This document shows positions 28,761 through 38,292 of a stretch of 64,000 nt of DNA, piece after piece; the first letter of the stretch is position 1; every line of letters begins with the position of its first letter. The DNA comes from Massilia sp. KIM (GTDB lineage: Bacteria; Pseudomonadota; Gammaproteobacteria; Burkholderiales; Burkholderiaceae_D), in contig NZ_MVAD01000002.1 of NCBI RefSeq assembly GCF_002007115.1, positions 744,001 through 808,000 of the forward strand, read 5' to 3'. A model generated the notes under the pieces. The model worked only from the letters and a program-made list of their open reading frames with translations. It made no database searches and was not told where the DNA came from. The position numbers and the translations under genes were made by a program.

Positions 28761-30224
28761 TCAGGCCGTGCCGGGCTGCATGACGATGTGCTTGTGTTCC
28801 AAGAAATCCTCGAGTTGCGCGAATCCGCGCAGGCGACCCTGTCCGCTCTGCTTGTAGCCGCCTTCCTCGAACTCGTCGCGCATGACGGCCCAGTCGTTGA
28901 TCCAGATCGTTCCCGCTTCGATGGCGCGCGCGACGCGCAGCGGCCGGTCGACGTCACGCGACCAGATGCTGGCGGCCAGGCCGTATTCGCTGTCGTTGGC
29001 CAACGCGATCGCTTCCGCCTCCGTATCGAACACCTGCATGGTGAGCACCGGGCCGAAGGTTTCTTCCTGCACGATGGCCATCCTGGAGTCGCTCACTTCG
29101 AGCAGGGTGGGACGGTAGAAAGCGCCCCGTGCGAGCGCGCCTTCGCGCACCGGGCCGCCGCGCACCACGCTGATGGCGCCGGCGGCGAGCGCGTCTTCCA
29201 CGATCCGGTCGACGCGCGCGACGTTTGCCTTGTCGATCAGCGGGCCCATTTCGCTGGCCGGGTCGGACGCCGGTCCGACCTTGACTTCGGGCAGCCGTCG
29301 TTTCAGTCTTTCCCGCAGCGCATCGGCGGCGCCGCGCTGGACCAGCAGGCGGCTGCCGGTCATGCAGAACTGCCCCGCGAAGGTCGTCAAGGCCTTCTCG
29401 ATGCGCGGCAAGGCGGCGTCGAGGTCGGCATCGTCGAAGACCAGGAAGGGCGTCTTGCCGCCCAGCTCCAGGCCGAAACGCTTGAGCCGCGCGGCGCCAG
29501 CCTGGGAGATGGCGCGTCCGGTCGCCGTGCTGCCCGTGAAGCTGATCGTCGGCACCTCGGGCGAGGCCACCAGGTAGGCGATGACTTCCTTGCTGCCGGT
29601 AACGATATTGACCACGCCCAGGGGGAGCCCCGGCGTGTTGCTGATGATCTTGCTGACCAGGGCATTGACCTGGGCCGTCTGGCCCGGCATCTGGACGACC
29701 GTCGTGCAACCGGCGGCCAGGGCCGGCGCGAGCGAGCGCACCATCAGGGCGACCGGCGAATTCCAGGGCACGCTGATGCCGGCCACGCCCATGGGCTCGC
29801 GCAGCACCATCGACAGGCGCCCCGGGGCCCATTCGGAGGCCCGTCCATGCTCGGTCGCGACCAGGGCGGCGCAGTAGCGCAAGCCGGGTGCGGCGAGCGA
29901 CACTTCGAACGCCGCCTCGGCCGCGATCTTGCCGTTCTCCAGGCTCAGCAGCGCCGCCAGTTCGCCGGCATGGGCCTCGAACTGGTCGGCCATGGCTTGC
30001 AGGACGCGCACCCGCAAGGCCCGGTCCTGGCGCCACTGGCCGGACTGGAAAGCGCGCGTCGCGGCGGCCACCGCATCGCGCGCCTCGTATTCGGCGCCGA
30101 AGGCGTAACGCCCGATCTTTTCCCCGGTCGCGGGGTCGACGCTGTCGGCGTGCTCGCTCGAGTCGCGCCAGGCGCCGTCGATCCAGTGGCGCGCGAAGGG
30201 CAGTTCATGTGCAGGGTCTCTCAT
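28761..30224 (-). CDS. NAD(P)-dependent aldehyde dehydrogenase
   Basis: The 487-residue protein starts after GGAGACATC. It has the full ALDH signature set: GISVPWNSPVALMV, GSTATGRAI, general base Glu253 in ELGGKTP, nucleophile Cys287 in GQFCMTGSR, EETFGPVLTM and EFEEGGYKQSGQGR. It oxidises an aldehyde to the acid in the cytoplasm, and the betaine-/aromatic-aldehyde-like subgroup is likely. The consensus sigma-54 promoter upstream and the divergent XylR/DmpR-type activator imply induction by an aromatic or similar small molecule. Confidence 0.92.
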   Translation of the reverse strand: MRDPAHELPFARHWIDGAWRDSSEHADSVDPATGEKIGRYAFGAEYEARDAVAAATRAFQSGQWRQDRALRVRVLQAMADQFEAHAGELAALLSLENGKIAAEAAFEVSLAAPGLRYCAALVATEHGRASEWAPGRLSMVLREPMGVAGISVPWNSPVALMVRSLAPALAAGCTTVVQMPGQTAQVNALVSKIISNTPGLPLGVVNIVTGSKEVIAYLVASPEVPTISFTGSTATGRAISQAGAARLKRFGLELGGKTPFLVFDDADLDAALPRIEKALTTFAGQFCMTGSRLLVQRGAADALRERLKRRLPEVKVGPASDPASEMGPLIDKANVARVDRIVEDALAAGAISVVRGGPVREGALARGAFYRPTLLEVSDSRMAIVQEETFGPVLTMQVFDTEAEAIALANDSEYGLAASIWSRDVDRPLRVARAIEAGTIWINDWAVMRDEFEEGGYKQSGQGRLRGFAQLEDFLEHKHIVMQPGTA

Positions 30225-30285
30225 GATGTCTCCATAAAGGTTCGCTGGCTTGCCGCCGGTTGTGCGGAGGCTTCAAGCATGTATT

Positions 30286-30301
30286 TGCAAGCGCCGTGCC
30301 A
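30286..30301 (-). promoter_or_regulatory. sigma-54 (-24/-12) promoter of the aldehyde dehydrogenase operon
   Basis: Reading the minus strand, TGGCACGGCGCTTGCA matches the sigma-54 consensus TGGCACG-N4-TTGCA without a mismatch. It lies 62 bp upstream of the ALDH ATG. The divergent gene encodes a sigma-54 activator with GAYTGA, so both halves of the system are present. Confidence 0.85.
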
Positions 30302-30420
30302 GTGCACGGATGAGGTCGAGACTCTTGCAATGCAGCGGCAATGTTCTCCTGCGAAGATAGGGAGAACAGCGAGGAAACTGGTGCGCTGCAACAAACAAGC
30401 GGCGCTCGCCACCGCTTCAC

Positions 30421-30459
30421 CAAATGGCGAGGCGATCGTTCCGTCCAAGCGGCGATTTG
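30421..30459. promoter_or_regulatory. candidate upstream activator sequence
   Basis: CAAATGGCG (30421-30429) and CGGCGATTTG (30450-30459) form an imperfect inverted repeat about 120-158 bp upstream of the -24 box. That is the usual distance for binding sites of XylR/DmpR-type activators. The assignment is positional and weak. Confidence 0.35.
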
Positions 30460-30541
30460 ATGAAATGCTTACATTGAAAGTGGAGAAAAAATTGCTGTCC
30501 GCGGCCAGATCCCCATCAGCTACACTGCATGAGGAGACCAT

Positions 30542-32254
30542 ATGATCAAATTCCCTGAAGACCTGGATTTACGAAGGCTCATCCGTTTTTCGCCGGACGA
30601 CGGCTCCATCTGGCTTTCGGAAAGCCGCATGCTCCTGCTGCATGCGGCCTCGCTGGGCGGTTTGCGCGAGGAGATGATCAATTCGGTGGGCAGGGAATTC
30701 ACCCGCCGCGTGTTCACGCGCATGGGTTTTGCCTCGGGCAAGCGCGACGCCGAGCTGGCCCGCAAGATCCGGGGCAATCTGTCGGTCGAGGAAGCCTTCG
30801 CCACCGGCCCGCAAATGCACATGCTGGAAGGCGGCGTGCAGGTGATACCGGTACACGGTCACATGGACATCGCCAAGGGCGAGTTCCAAGGGGAATTTAT
30901 CTGGCGTAATTCGTGGGAAGCCGAAGCCCATGTCAACGCCTTCGGCCCGCAGGAGGATGCCGTGTGCTGGAGCCTGATCGGCTATGCCTCCGGCTATACA
31001 TCGGCCTTCATGGGCCGCTTCATCCTGTTCAAGGAAACGAAATGCGTCGGCTGTTCCGACGACGAGTGCAGGATCGTCGGCAGGCCGGCGGAGGAATGGC
31101 CGGACGCCGAGGACCATCTGTCCTACTTCGAACCCGAGTCGATCGTGTCCCAGTTGCTCGAATTGTCGTCCCAGGTCGAAGTCTTGCGCAGCAGCCTGAA
31201 GACCGACCGTGGACTGGAGGGCATGGTCGGGGAGTCGCCCAGTTTCAGGCAGGCCTATCGGCTGGTCGAAAAGGCCGCCGAAACCAGCGTCAGCGTGCTG
31301 CTGTGCGGCGAGACCGGCGTCGGCAAGGAACGCTTCGCGCGCGCGATCCACCGCCAGAGCCGGCGCGCGGACAAGCCCTTCGTGACGATCAACTGCGCCG
31401 CGCTTCCGCACGACCTGATCGAGGCGGAACTGTTCGGCGTCGAGAAGGGCGCCTATACCGGGGCGGCGAGTTCGCGCGCCGGCAAGTTCGAACGCGCCGA
31501 CGGCGGCACCCTGTTCCTCGACGAGCTCGGAGAGTTGCCGCTGGCCTCCCAGGCCAAGCTGCTGCGCGCGCTGCAGGAAGGCGAGATCGAAAGGCTGGGC
31601 GACGACCGCGCGCGCAAGGTCGACGTGCGCATCATCGCCGCCACCAACGTCGACCTGCCGGAGGCCGTGAAGGAAGGACGCTTCCGCCCGGACCTGTACT
31701 ATCGCATCAGCGTCTATCCGATCCTGATCCCTCCGCTGCGCGAGCGCCGCGGTGATATCCCATCCCTGGTCTCGGCGATGATCGAGAAGTTCTGCGCCCT
31801 GCACGAGAAGCGCGTCGCCGGGGTCACCGACCAGGCGATGCAGGCCTTGCTCGCCTATGACTGGCCCGGCAACGTGCGCGAGCTGGGGAACATGATCGAA
31901 CGCGGCGTGATCCTGGCGGCGTCGGGGGACTGGATCGGATCGCGCGACCTGTTCCCGAATTTCGCCGTTCCCGAGCTGGAGCGGGTCGCCATCGACAGGA
32001 CGGGCGCCCTCGCCGAGCACGGGCAGGAAGGCGAGGGCGCGCTGTGCGAGCAGATCCTTGCCAGCGGAATGCGCCTGGGCGACCTGGAAAACCTGGTCTT
32101 GCGCGAGGCGGTCGCGCGCTGCAAGGGTAACCTGTCCGCTGCCGCGCGCATGCTGGGGATTACCCGGCCCCAGCTCAGTTACCGCCTGAAGCGCTGCGAG
32201 ATCGAGGCTGCGGACGCGGGCGAGGACGCCGTAGGGGACGATGCGCGGGGCTAG
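30542..32254 (+). CDS. sigma-54-dependent activator, XylR/DmpR type (XylR_N-V4R-AAA-Fis)
   Basis: The 570-residue regulator starts after GAGGAGACCAT. Residues about 1-200 are the aromatic-effector domain with a V4R part (GFASGKRDAELARKIRG, FILFKETKCVGCSDDECRIV with three cysteines). The AAA+ domain has Walker A GETGVGKE at 256-263, GAYTGA at 303-308 (a natural GAFTGA variant that contacts sigma-54) and FLDELGE as Walker B. A Fis-type helix-turn-helix ends the protein (GNLSAAARMLGITRPQLSYR). Relatives detect phenols or toluenes and release repression by the sensor domain. The target is the divergent ALDH operon. Confidence 0.92.
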   Translation: MIKFPEDLDLRRLIRFSPDDGSIWLSESRMLLLHAASLGGLREEMINSVGREFTRRVFTRMGFASGKRDAELARKIRGNLSVEEAFATGPQMHMLEGGVQVIPVHGHMDIAKGEFQGEFIWRNSWEAEAHVNAFGPQEDAVCWSLIGYASGYTSAFMGRFILFKETKCVGCSDDECRIVGRPAEEWPDAEDHLSYFEPESIVSQLLELSSQVEVLRSSLKTDRGLEGMVGESPSFRQAYRLVEKAAETSVSVLLCGETGVGKERFARAIHRQSRRADKPFVTINCAALPHDLIEAELFGVEKGAYTGAASSRAGKFERADGGTLFLDELGELPLASQAKLLRALQEGEIERLGDDRARKVDVRIIAATNVDLPEAVKEGRFRPDLYYRISVYPILIPPLRERRGDIPSLVSAMIEKFCALHEKRVAGVTDQAMQALLAYDWPGNVRELGNMIERGVILAASGDWIGSRDLFPNFAVPELERVAIDRTGALAEHGQEGEGALCEQILASGMRLGDLENLVLREAVARCKGNLSAAARMLGITRPQLSYRLKRCEIEAADAGEDAVGDDARG

Positions 32255-32354
32255 TCTTGCCCGGCGCGTCGATCGATGACAGGCTCGCATCGGGCTTTGT
32301 CATCCTTGAGCCGAGTGGACCGGTCTCCCTCGGCACCGCATTGTGGGGACAGCC

Positions 32355-32912
32355 ATGATTGAAGCGCAGCAGAACGAGATCGCCGTAAGCGTCATCGTGC
32401 ACGATGTGCGCCCCGAGCACCGGACCGATTACGAAGACTGGATGCTCCAGGCCACGGCGGCGCATCGCCAGTTCGCCGGGCATCTGGGCACCGATGTCAT
32501 CCGACCGGTGGAATCCGGCTCCAGGTATGTGGTGATCCTGCGTTTCATCGACGAGGACCATGCGCTTGCCTGGCTGCATTCGCCCGTGCGCCAGGAGCTG
32601 CTCAGGATCGCCCAGCCCTGGCTCGCGAAAGCGGACCGCTTCCAGATCCATCGCGAGGCCGAATTCTGGTTCATGCCCGCCATGGGGCGCCGGGCGCCGC
32701 CACGCTGGAAGCAGTGGGTCCTGTCCGTCGTCGCGGTGTTTCCCTTGACCGTGATCGTCCCGGGACAGATACGCGAACTGGTGCACCATCTCGCGCCGTC
32801 GGCGCACGAGCTGCTCGCCTCCGGCGTGTCGGCACTGACGATCTCGGGCCTGATGGTCTATCTGCTGATGCCTTTCCTGACCCGCGTGGCCGGCCCCTGG
32901 CTCTTGCGTTAG
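32355..32912 (+). CDS. antibiotic-biosynthesis-monooxygenase (ABM) domain protein with two membrane segments
   Basis: The 185-residue protein starts after GTGGGGACAGCC. Residues about 8-105 form an ABM dimeric alpha/beta-barrel domain (EIAVSVIVHDVRPEHRTDYE, VVILRFIDEDHALAWLHS). Two hydrophobic helices follow (VLSVVAVFPLTVIVPG and ISGLMVYLLMPFLTRVAG). Membrane-anchored ABM proteins are known but uncharacterised. It lies 100 bp after the sigma-54 regulator and 118 bp before the two-component pair. Confidence 0.75.
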   Translation: MIEAQQNEIAVSVIVHDVRPEHRTDYEDWMLQATAAHRQFAGHLGTDVIRPVESGSRYVVILRFIDEDHALAWLHSPVRQELLRIAQPWLAKADRFQIHREAEFWFMPAMGRRAPPRWKQWVLSVVAVFPLTVIVPGQIRELVHHLAPSAHELLASGVSALTISGLMVYLLMPFLTRVAGPWLLR

Positions 32913-33030
32913 ACGGCCGGCGGCGCCGGGTAAGGTGGCCTGCCTGCCCGGGGACCGCCATCTTGCCGCAATCCGGAGCGCGTAGACTTGCCTCCCGTGC
33001 CCGCAGGCGCGAAGAGAGAGAAGAACACAG

Positions 33031-33705
33031 ATGAAGATTCTGCTTGTCGAAGATGAGGCCGAGTTCGCGGCCGCCGTGCGCGGCGCGCTCGAGCGCGAGA
33101 AATATGTCGTGGATTGCGCCGACCGGCTTGCGCTGGCGCGGGAGGCGCTGCGCGGCAACAGCTATGACCTGGCGCTGCTCGACCGCAGCTTGCCCGATGG
33201 CGATGGCTTGTCCCTGGTGCCGGCCATGCGCGCCGCGCTTCCCGGCGTTCATATCATCGTGCTGAGCGCGCGCGGCGACGTGGCCGACCGCGTGGCCGGC
33301 CTGGACGAGGGCGCGGACGACTACCTGAGCAAGCCTTTCGCCCTCGAGGAGCTGTTCGCGCGCATCCGCGCGGTGCGGCGTCGTCCCGCGCAACTGGGCC
33401 TCGACCATATCCAGGTCGGCAGCCTGGTCTTCGATCTCGACAACGACGAAGCGAGCGTGAACGGAGTGCCGCTGACGCTTTCCCGGCGCGAGCTTCGGGT
33501 CCTGGCGACCCTGATCCGGCGGCGCGGGCGCACGGTCCTGCGCGAGACGCTGGAGCAGGGCGTCTACGGTTTCGACGATGCGATCCAGTCGAACACCCTC
33601 GACTCCCATATCTCGCGTTTGCGCCGCAAGCTCGCGGCCGTCGAGGCGGGCGTCGAGATCCACGCCATCAAGGGGGTGGGCTATTTGTTGCGGGCGCAGC
33701 CGTGA
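33031..33705 (+). CDS. OmpR-family response regulator
   Basis: The 224-residue protein has a receiver domain with the acidic pair ED, phospho-acceptor Asp51 (LLDRSLPDGDG) and Lys101 (LSKPF). A winged-helix C-terminal domain follows (LTLSRRELRVLATLIRRRGR, SNTLDSHISRLRRKL, IKGVGYLLR). QseB/PmrA-like layout. It overlaps the sensor kinase start by 4 bases, so the two are translationally coupled. Target genes are not obvious. Confidence 0.92.
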   Translation: MKILLVEDEAEFAAAVRGALEREKYVVDCADRLALAREALRGNSYDLALLDRSLPDGDGLSLVPAMRAALPGVHIIVLSARGDVADRVAGLDEGADDYLSKPFALEELFARIRAVRRRPAQLGLDHIQVGSLVFDLDNDEASVNGVPLTLSRRELRVLATLIRRRGRTVLRETLEQGVYGFDDAIQSNTLDSHISRLRRKLAAVEAGVEIHAIKGVGYLLRAQP

Positions 33706-35045
33706 GCCGCAGGCCGCCCTCGCTGAAGTGGCCGCTGACCGTGCAGCCCCTGCTGCTGCAGTTCGCCATCCTGTTCATCTGTTTTCTCAGCGTGCTCGCG
33801 CTGGTGACCCGCATCGACAGCGGCGGGCCGTACACGGATGAAGGCATCACCCCGGTCATCGCCCGCGCCATCGCGCGCGGTGCCGGCGGCAGCCTCGTGC
33901 TGCGGGAGACACCGGAACTGGCCGCATTGCGCGCCGAGACCCCCAGTTTGTGGTTCATGGCCCAGGACGATGCCGGCCGGCGCATCAGTGTCGGTCCGGT
34001 TCCTGCGCAATACGCAGGCTTCGCGAGCGCCATGTCGAACCTCTCCTACGGCCATGTGCGCGACCGGATCGCGCCTTACTCCCTGACCGCGGTCCTGTGC
34101 CGTGAAGCATCGCCGGCAGGCCCGCTGACCATCCTGGCCCACGGCAAGCTGACCAGGCTGAGCTTCACCGTGCTCCTGGCGTCGAGCCTGGCCGCCGTCC
34201 CCATCTTTCTGCTGATGGGACTGGTGTCCCTGCTGGCCACGCCCTGGATCGTCAGGCGCTCGCTGGCCGGGGTGGCGCGCATCGCGAACGAAGCGCAGCG
34301 CATCGGGGCAGGAAGCCGCGGCACGCGCCTGAGCGAAGACGAGGTTCCGGTGGAGATCGTGCCGCTGGTACGGGCGGTCAACGATGGCCTGGGCCGTCTC
34401 GACGAAAGCTACGAAAGGCAGCGCCGCTTCATCGCATCGGCCGCCCACGAACTGCGCACCCCCATCGCGATCCTGCGTGTGAAGGTCGATGCGGCCCAGG
34501 AAGCCTCGACGCGCAAGCTCGGCGCCGACATCGAGCGTCTTGCCAACCTGACCGAGCAGATGCTCGACCTGCAGCGTCTCGACACGGCGTCCTGCGACCA
34601 GGAGATCGACCTCGCCGCCCTGGTCAGGCGCACCGCCGGCGACCTCGCGCCGCTCGTGATCGCCGCAGATCGCTCGATCGAGGTGGTGGTGGAGCATGCG
34701 CGGCCGATCCGAGGCGACCCCGGGGCGATCGAGCGGGTGGTGACGAACCTGGTGCAGAACGCGATCGAGCACGGTGGCCGTCACGTGGTCATCCGGGTCC
34801 AGGGCAGCTGTTTCGAGGTCGAGGACGATGGTCCGGGCATTCCGCCGGATGAACGGGAACGGGTGTTCGAAGCCTTCCATCGCCTGCGGCCGCGCTCGAC
34901 GGGCAGCGGCCTGGGGCTGCACCTGGTGCAGCAGGTGGTCGAGCGGCACGGCGGCCACGTCTCGATGCTTGGCGCGCCCGACGGCGGCACCATCGCGCGG
35001 GTGGAGTTTCCCGGGATCCGGCCCGCAACCCCGCGCACCCCATGA
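33702..35045 (+). CDS. membrane sensor histidine kinase
   Basis: The 447-residue protein starts at a GTG that overlaps the regulator stop codon. Two membrane segments (about residues 17-33 and 155-180) flank a periplasmic sensor of about 120 residues. A HAMP-like linker, a HisKA box with His249 (SAAHELRTPIAIL) and a HATPase domain (NLVQNAIEHGG, EDDGPGIPPDERERVFEAF, GSGLGLHLVQQVV) follow. It signals to the OmpR-type partner. The ligand is unknown. Confidence 0.92.
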   Translation: MSRRPPSLKWPLTVQPLLLQFAILFICFLSVLALVTRIDSGGPYTDEGITPVIARAIARGAGGSLVLRETPELAALRAETPSLWFMAQDDAGRRISVGPVPAQYAGFASAMSNLSYGHVRDRIAPYSLTAVLCREASPAGPLTILAHGKLTRLSFTVLLASSLAAVPIFLLMGLVSLLATPWIVRRSLAGVARIANEAQRIGAGSRGTRLSEDEVPVEIVPLVRAVNDGLGRLDESYERQRRFIASAAHELRTPIAILRVKVDAAQEASTRKLGADIERLANLTEQMLDLQRLDTASCDQEIDLAALVRRTAGDLAPLVIAADRSIEVVVEHARPIRGDPGAIERVVTNLVQNAIEHGGRHVVIRVQGSCFEVEDDGPGIPPDERERVFEAFHRLRPRSTGSGLGLHLVQQVVERHGGHVSMLGAPDGGTIARVEFPGIRPATPRTP

Positions 35046-35142
35046 TGCTGCAATCCTGGGCTGTTCTACTGTCATCCAGGGCGATGTCTTCGCCCGCGAC
35101 CGAGAGGTCGGAAACAGTCAACAGTCAACAGGAGAAACTACA

Positions 35143-35499
35143 ATGAGTCGTGCTTACCTCAACGGATTCCGGCGTCCCGCCATGGCGCTCGGATTGGTCG
35201 CCGCGTTCGGCGCCGTCCTCGGCGCCTGCGCCTCGCCCGAACAGAGGCGACAGGCGAACCTCTATCAGGACGGCGCGACCTGCGCCGACTTCGGCGCCCG
35301 CCCCGGCACGGCGGCTTACACCGAGTGCATGCTGACGCAGCAGACCCGGCGCGACAACAAGCAGCGCAATTCGCTCGAGCAGACCGCCCTCACCACGCAG
35401 ATCGCGCGCGACAGCCAGGAAATGAGCCGCAAGGTGCAGTGCGACCGCGATGCGAAGAAGGACCGCGAGGCGGGCCTGCGTCCGCGCCGCTGCGATTGA
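35143..35499 (+). CDS. small lipoprotein of unknown function
   Basis: The 118-residue protein starts after CAGGAGAAACTACA. A hydrophobic stretch ends in LGACAS, a lipobox. The mature part is highly polar, with four further cysteines (ATCADFG, TECMLTQ, KVQCDRDAKK, RRCD) and a Gln/Arg-rich middle predicted to be helical. I do not recognise the family. It lies 97 bp after the sensor kinase and could be an envelope target of that pair. Confidence 0.7.
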   Translation: MSRAYLNGFRRPAMALGLVAAFGAVLGACASPEQRRQANLYQDGATCADFGARPGTAAYTECMLTQQTRRDNKQRNSLEQTALTTQIARDSQEMSRKVQCDRDAKKDREAGLRPRRCD

Positions 35500-35561
35500 A
35501 GGGTGCGCGCATGATCGCCCGCACCGGCTGGCCGCCGGGCTGACGATCCTGCGCTACCCAC

Positions 35562-38291
35562 TTAGTCCGCCACGAACACCACGGCGGTACGCGGCGGCAC
35601 CCTGAAGCCGCCCGTGGCGCCGTCGAAGCGCGCCTCCCTGGCGCGCGCGTCGGCGGCGCCCGCCTTGGTGTGCACCGGATGGAGGCGCAGGCGCTTGCCG
35701 CGCAGCGCGGCCTCGCTCACCGTGTGCGTCACCTTGTCCACGTTCACCAGATAAACCAGGGCGCCAAAGCGCGCGCCTGGATAGCCCTTGCCGTCGACCC
35801 AGGCCGCCAGCACGGTCGGCTCCTGCTGCGCGCCGGTGTTGAAGAAGCGTAGGCGCTGCACGATGTCCTCCGTGCTGCGCAGGCGCAGCAGGGTCGAGCT
35901 GGCGCGGATCGCCAGCAGGTCGCGGAAGGCGTCGCGCGCGAAGGCGATGTCGGCCGGGGCGGGCTTGATCGCCGCGTTGGCGAGATAAGGCTTGAGCAGT
36001 GGCCAGTCCTTGCCATTGTCCTCGTGCGGCGGCAGGCCGGTGCCGAAGTAGTTGTCCTGGTAGCTCCAGTCGATGCGGTTGAACCAGTCGCCCGAATTGA
36101 AGCTGTTGCGGTCCAGGGACTTCGAGCGCAGGGTGTCGATGCCGGCGTGGTAATAGGCCACGCCCTGGCTGAAGGCGTTGATCGCCATGCCCAGCACCTG
36201 CACGCGCGCGCGCTCGGCAGCCGGGGTGTCGACCGGGAGCTTGAGCACGTTGATGTCGAACAGGGTCTGGTTGTCGTGGTTCTCGACGTAGTTCACCACC
36301 TCACCGGGCTGGCTGGCGTAGCCCGCCGGTTGGCCGCCATACGCGATCTCCGCCAGCGGACGCACGCGGTCGTCGAAGCTGCGCAGCGGGTAGGGGCGGA
36401 CCGAACCCGCCAGGCCGACGCGGATCAGGTCGGCCGCGCGCAGCAGGTCGGCCTTCTGGTGCTTGCCGCCCAGCGCGTTCGGGTCGTAGAACAGGCCGTT
36501 GATGTAGCCCTGCTGGCGGATCAGCGCCTCGCCCGAGTCGCCCGCCGAGCCGCCGCGCACGGCGTCGCGCGCACGGTCGCTGAAGGTGCCGATGCCGGAG
36601 CCGTTCAGCGAGAGCTGGGAGGCCTGCACGAAGCGCGCGCCGTCCGCGACCTCGCCGAAGTTCCAGCCTTCGCCGATCAGCTGCACGTGGCGGCCGGCGG
36701 CCTTGTTCACGCGCCGCTGCAGGACTTCCATGGCGGCGCGCGGCTGGTGGCCCATCAGGTCGAAGCGGAAGGAATCGATCTTGTAGTGGCGGGTCCAGAG
36801 GACCGCCGAATCGATCATCAGCTTGGCCATCATCATGTTTTCGGTGGCCGTGTTGTCGCAGCAGGTGGAGCGCTCGATACCGCCGCTGGGGTTGAGGCGG
36901 TGGTAGTAGCCGGGCACCACGCGGTCCAGCACCGACTTCTCGTTCTGGCCGGCGATGAAGGTGTGGTTGTAGACCACGTCCGTGCCCACCCGCAGGCCGG
37001 CGCGGTGCAGGTCCATCACCATCTGGCGGAACTCGAGCACGCGGCGCGCGCCGTCCGACGGATCGCTGGAATAGCTGCCTTCCGGCGCGTTGTAGTGATA
37101 GGGGTCGTAGCCCCAGTTGAAGCAGTCGCTTTCCTTCGTCTTGCCTACCAGGGCCTGCTGGCTCTCGCCGTCGGGCGCGCCGGAGGGCTGGGGCAGGGCG
37201 CAGTTCTGCTCCGGCACGCTGCCCAGGTCGTAGACCGGCAGCAGGTGGATGTCGGTCAGGCCGGCCTTGGCCAGCGCGGCCAGGTGCTTCATCCCGTTCG
37301 AGCCGGTTTCGCCGAAGGCGGTGTACTTGCCGCGCTTGGCGGCCGGCACGCTCGGGTCGTTGATCGAGAAGTCGCGCACGTGCAGTTCGTAGATCACCAT
37401 GTCGGTCTGGGCCTTCACGGTGTTGGGCGCGCGGGTACGGTCCCAGCCCCTGGGCTTGAGGGCGGGGGCGTCGAGGTCGGCGATGTAGCTGCGCTTCGAG
37501 TCCGTGCTCAGGCTGACCGAATAGGGATCGGTGACGAGGTTGCGCACCACGCCCATGCCGTCGACCACGACGTCGACCGCGTAGCGGTAGTAGCCGCCGG
37601 AGAGGTCGCGCGCCACGGCGGCGCTCCAGGCGCCGGTGGCGGAATCCAGCTTCATGTCGTGCACGGCGCTCGCCTTGCCGGTGGCGCTGTCGTAGGTGCA
37701 GACCGCGACTTGCCGCGCGGTCGGCGCCCACAGCCTGAAGCCGGTCTTCTCGCCGCTCGGGGTGGCGCCCAGGTCGGCGATCCTGTCGGCCGCCGCGTAC
37801 AGGTCGTCGAGGGCGCCGGCGGCCTGGATGCGGGTGGCGGCGCGCACGCTGCCGTCAGGGGCTTCCTGCACCAGCACCAGCTGCTCACGGTGCAGCTGCG
37901 CCAGTTTCGCGAGGTCGGCGGCGCGCACCGACAGCACCGGGCCGCTGGCCACCCACTTGAAGCGGGTGGCGGCCGCCTGCGGCACCGGCGTGTTCGACAC
38001 CTCGAGCTGGAGCGCGCCCGCGGCTCCCTCGACCTTGGCGCCGGGCCTGGCGACGATGGCGGCGCTCGGCGAGTGATAGAGCTTGAAGCTGCCTTCGCCG
38101 GCCGCGCCGGGCCAGCGGATCAGCTGGCGGTTCAGCCAGACGGCGCGTGTGTCCAGGCTGGCGGCGGAGGCGTGCAGGACCTGCTGGAAGCCAGGGTCGT
38201 CGCAGGCCTCGAGCGGCACCGCGGCATGGGCCGCGGCCGGAACGAGGGCGGCGAGAAGGGATGCGAAAAGCGAGTGGCGGAGCTGGTTCAT
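35562..38291 (-). CDS. pulA: exported pullulanase-type alpha-1,6-glucosidase (GH13_13-like)
   Basis: The 909-residue protein starts at ATG 38291 with a signal peptide ([17 protein letters not shown]). N-terminal beta domains follow, including a CBM48-like segment ([18 protein letters not shown]). The GH13 barrel has nucleophile Asp511 in FRFDLMGH, acid/base Glu541 in IGEGWNFGE and Asp673 in NYVENHDNQ. The C-terminus ends as a beta domain of the pullulanase type. It debranches alpha-1,6 links so that amylases can finish. Its ATG lies one base after the stop codon of the POT transporter (TGACATG), implying translational coupling. Confidence 0.93.
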   Translation of the reverse strand: MNQLRHSLFASLLAALVPAAAHAAVPLEACDDPGFQQVLHASAASLDTRAVWLNRQLIRWPGAAGEGSFKLYHSPSAAIVARPGAKVEGAAGALQLEVSNTPVPQAAATRFKWVASGPVLSVRAADLAKLAQLHREQLVLVQEAPDGSVRAATRIQAAGALDDLYAAADRIADLGATPSGEKTGFRLWAPTARQVAVCTYDSATGKASAVHDMKLDSATGAWSAAVARDLSGGYYRYAVDVVVDGMGVVRNLVTDPYSVSLSTDSKRSYIADLDAPALKPRGWDRTRAPNTVKAQTDMVIYELHVRDFSINDPSVPAAKRGKYTAFGETGSNGMKHLAALAKAGLTDIHLLPVYDLGSVPEQNCALPQPSGAPDGESQQALVGKTKESDCFNWGYDPYHYNAPEGSYSSDPSDGARRVLEFRQMVMDLHRAGLRVGTDVVYNHTFIAGQNEKSVLDRVVPGYYHRLNPSGGIERSTCCDNTATENMMMAKLMIDSAVLWTRHYKIDSFRFDLMGHQPRAAMEVLQRRVNKAAGRHVQLIGEGWNFGEVADGARFVQASQLSLNGSGIGTFSDRARDAVRGGSAGDSGEALIRQQGYINGLFYDPNALGGKHQKADLLRAADLIRVGLAGSVRPYPLRSFDDRVRPLAEIAYGGQPAGYASQPGEVVNYVENHDNQTLFDINVLKLPVDTPAAERARVQVLGMAINAFSQGVAYYHAGIDTLRSKSLDRNSFNSGDWFNRIDWSYQDNYFGTGLPPHEDNGKDWPLLKPYLANAAIKPAPADIAFARDAFRDLLAIRASSTLLRLRSTEDIVQRLRFFNTGAQQEPTVLAAWVDGKGYPGARFGALVYLVNVDKVTHTVSEAALRGKRLRLHPVHTKAGAADARAREARFDGATGGFRVPPRTAVVFVAD

Positions 38292-38292
38292 G

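Noticed and set aside
37696..38076. Small plus-strand frames inside the pullulanase gene
   Set aside because: They are opposite well-conserved GH13 sequence and have no ribosome site or family.
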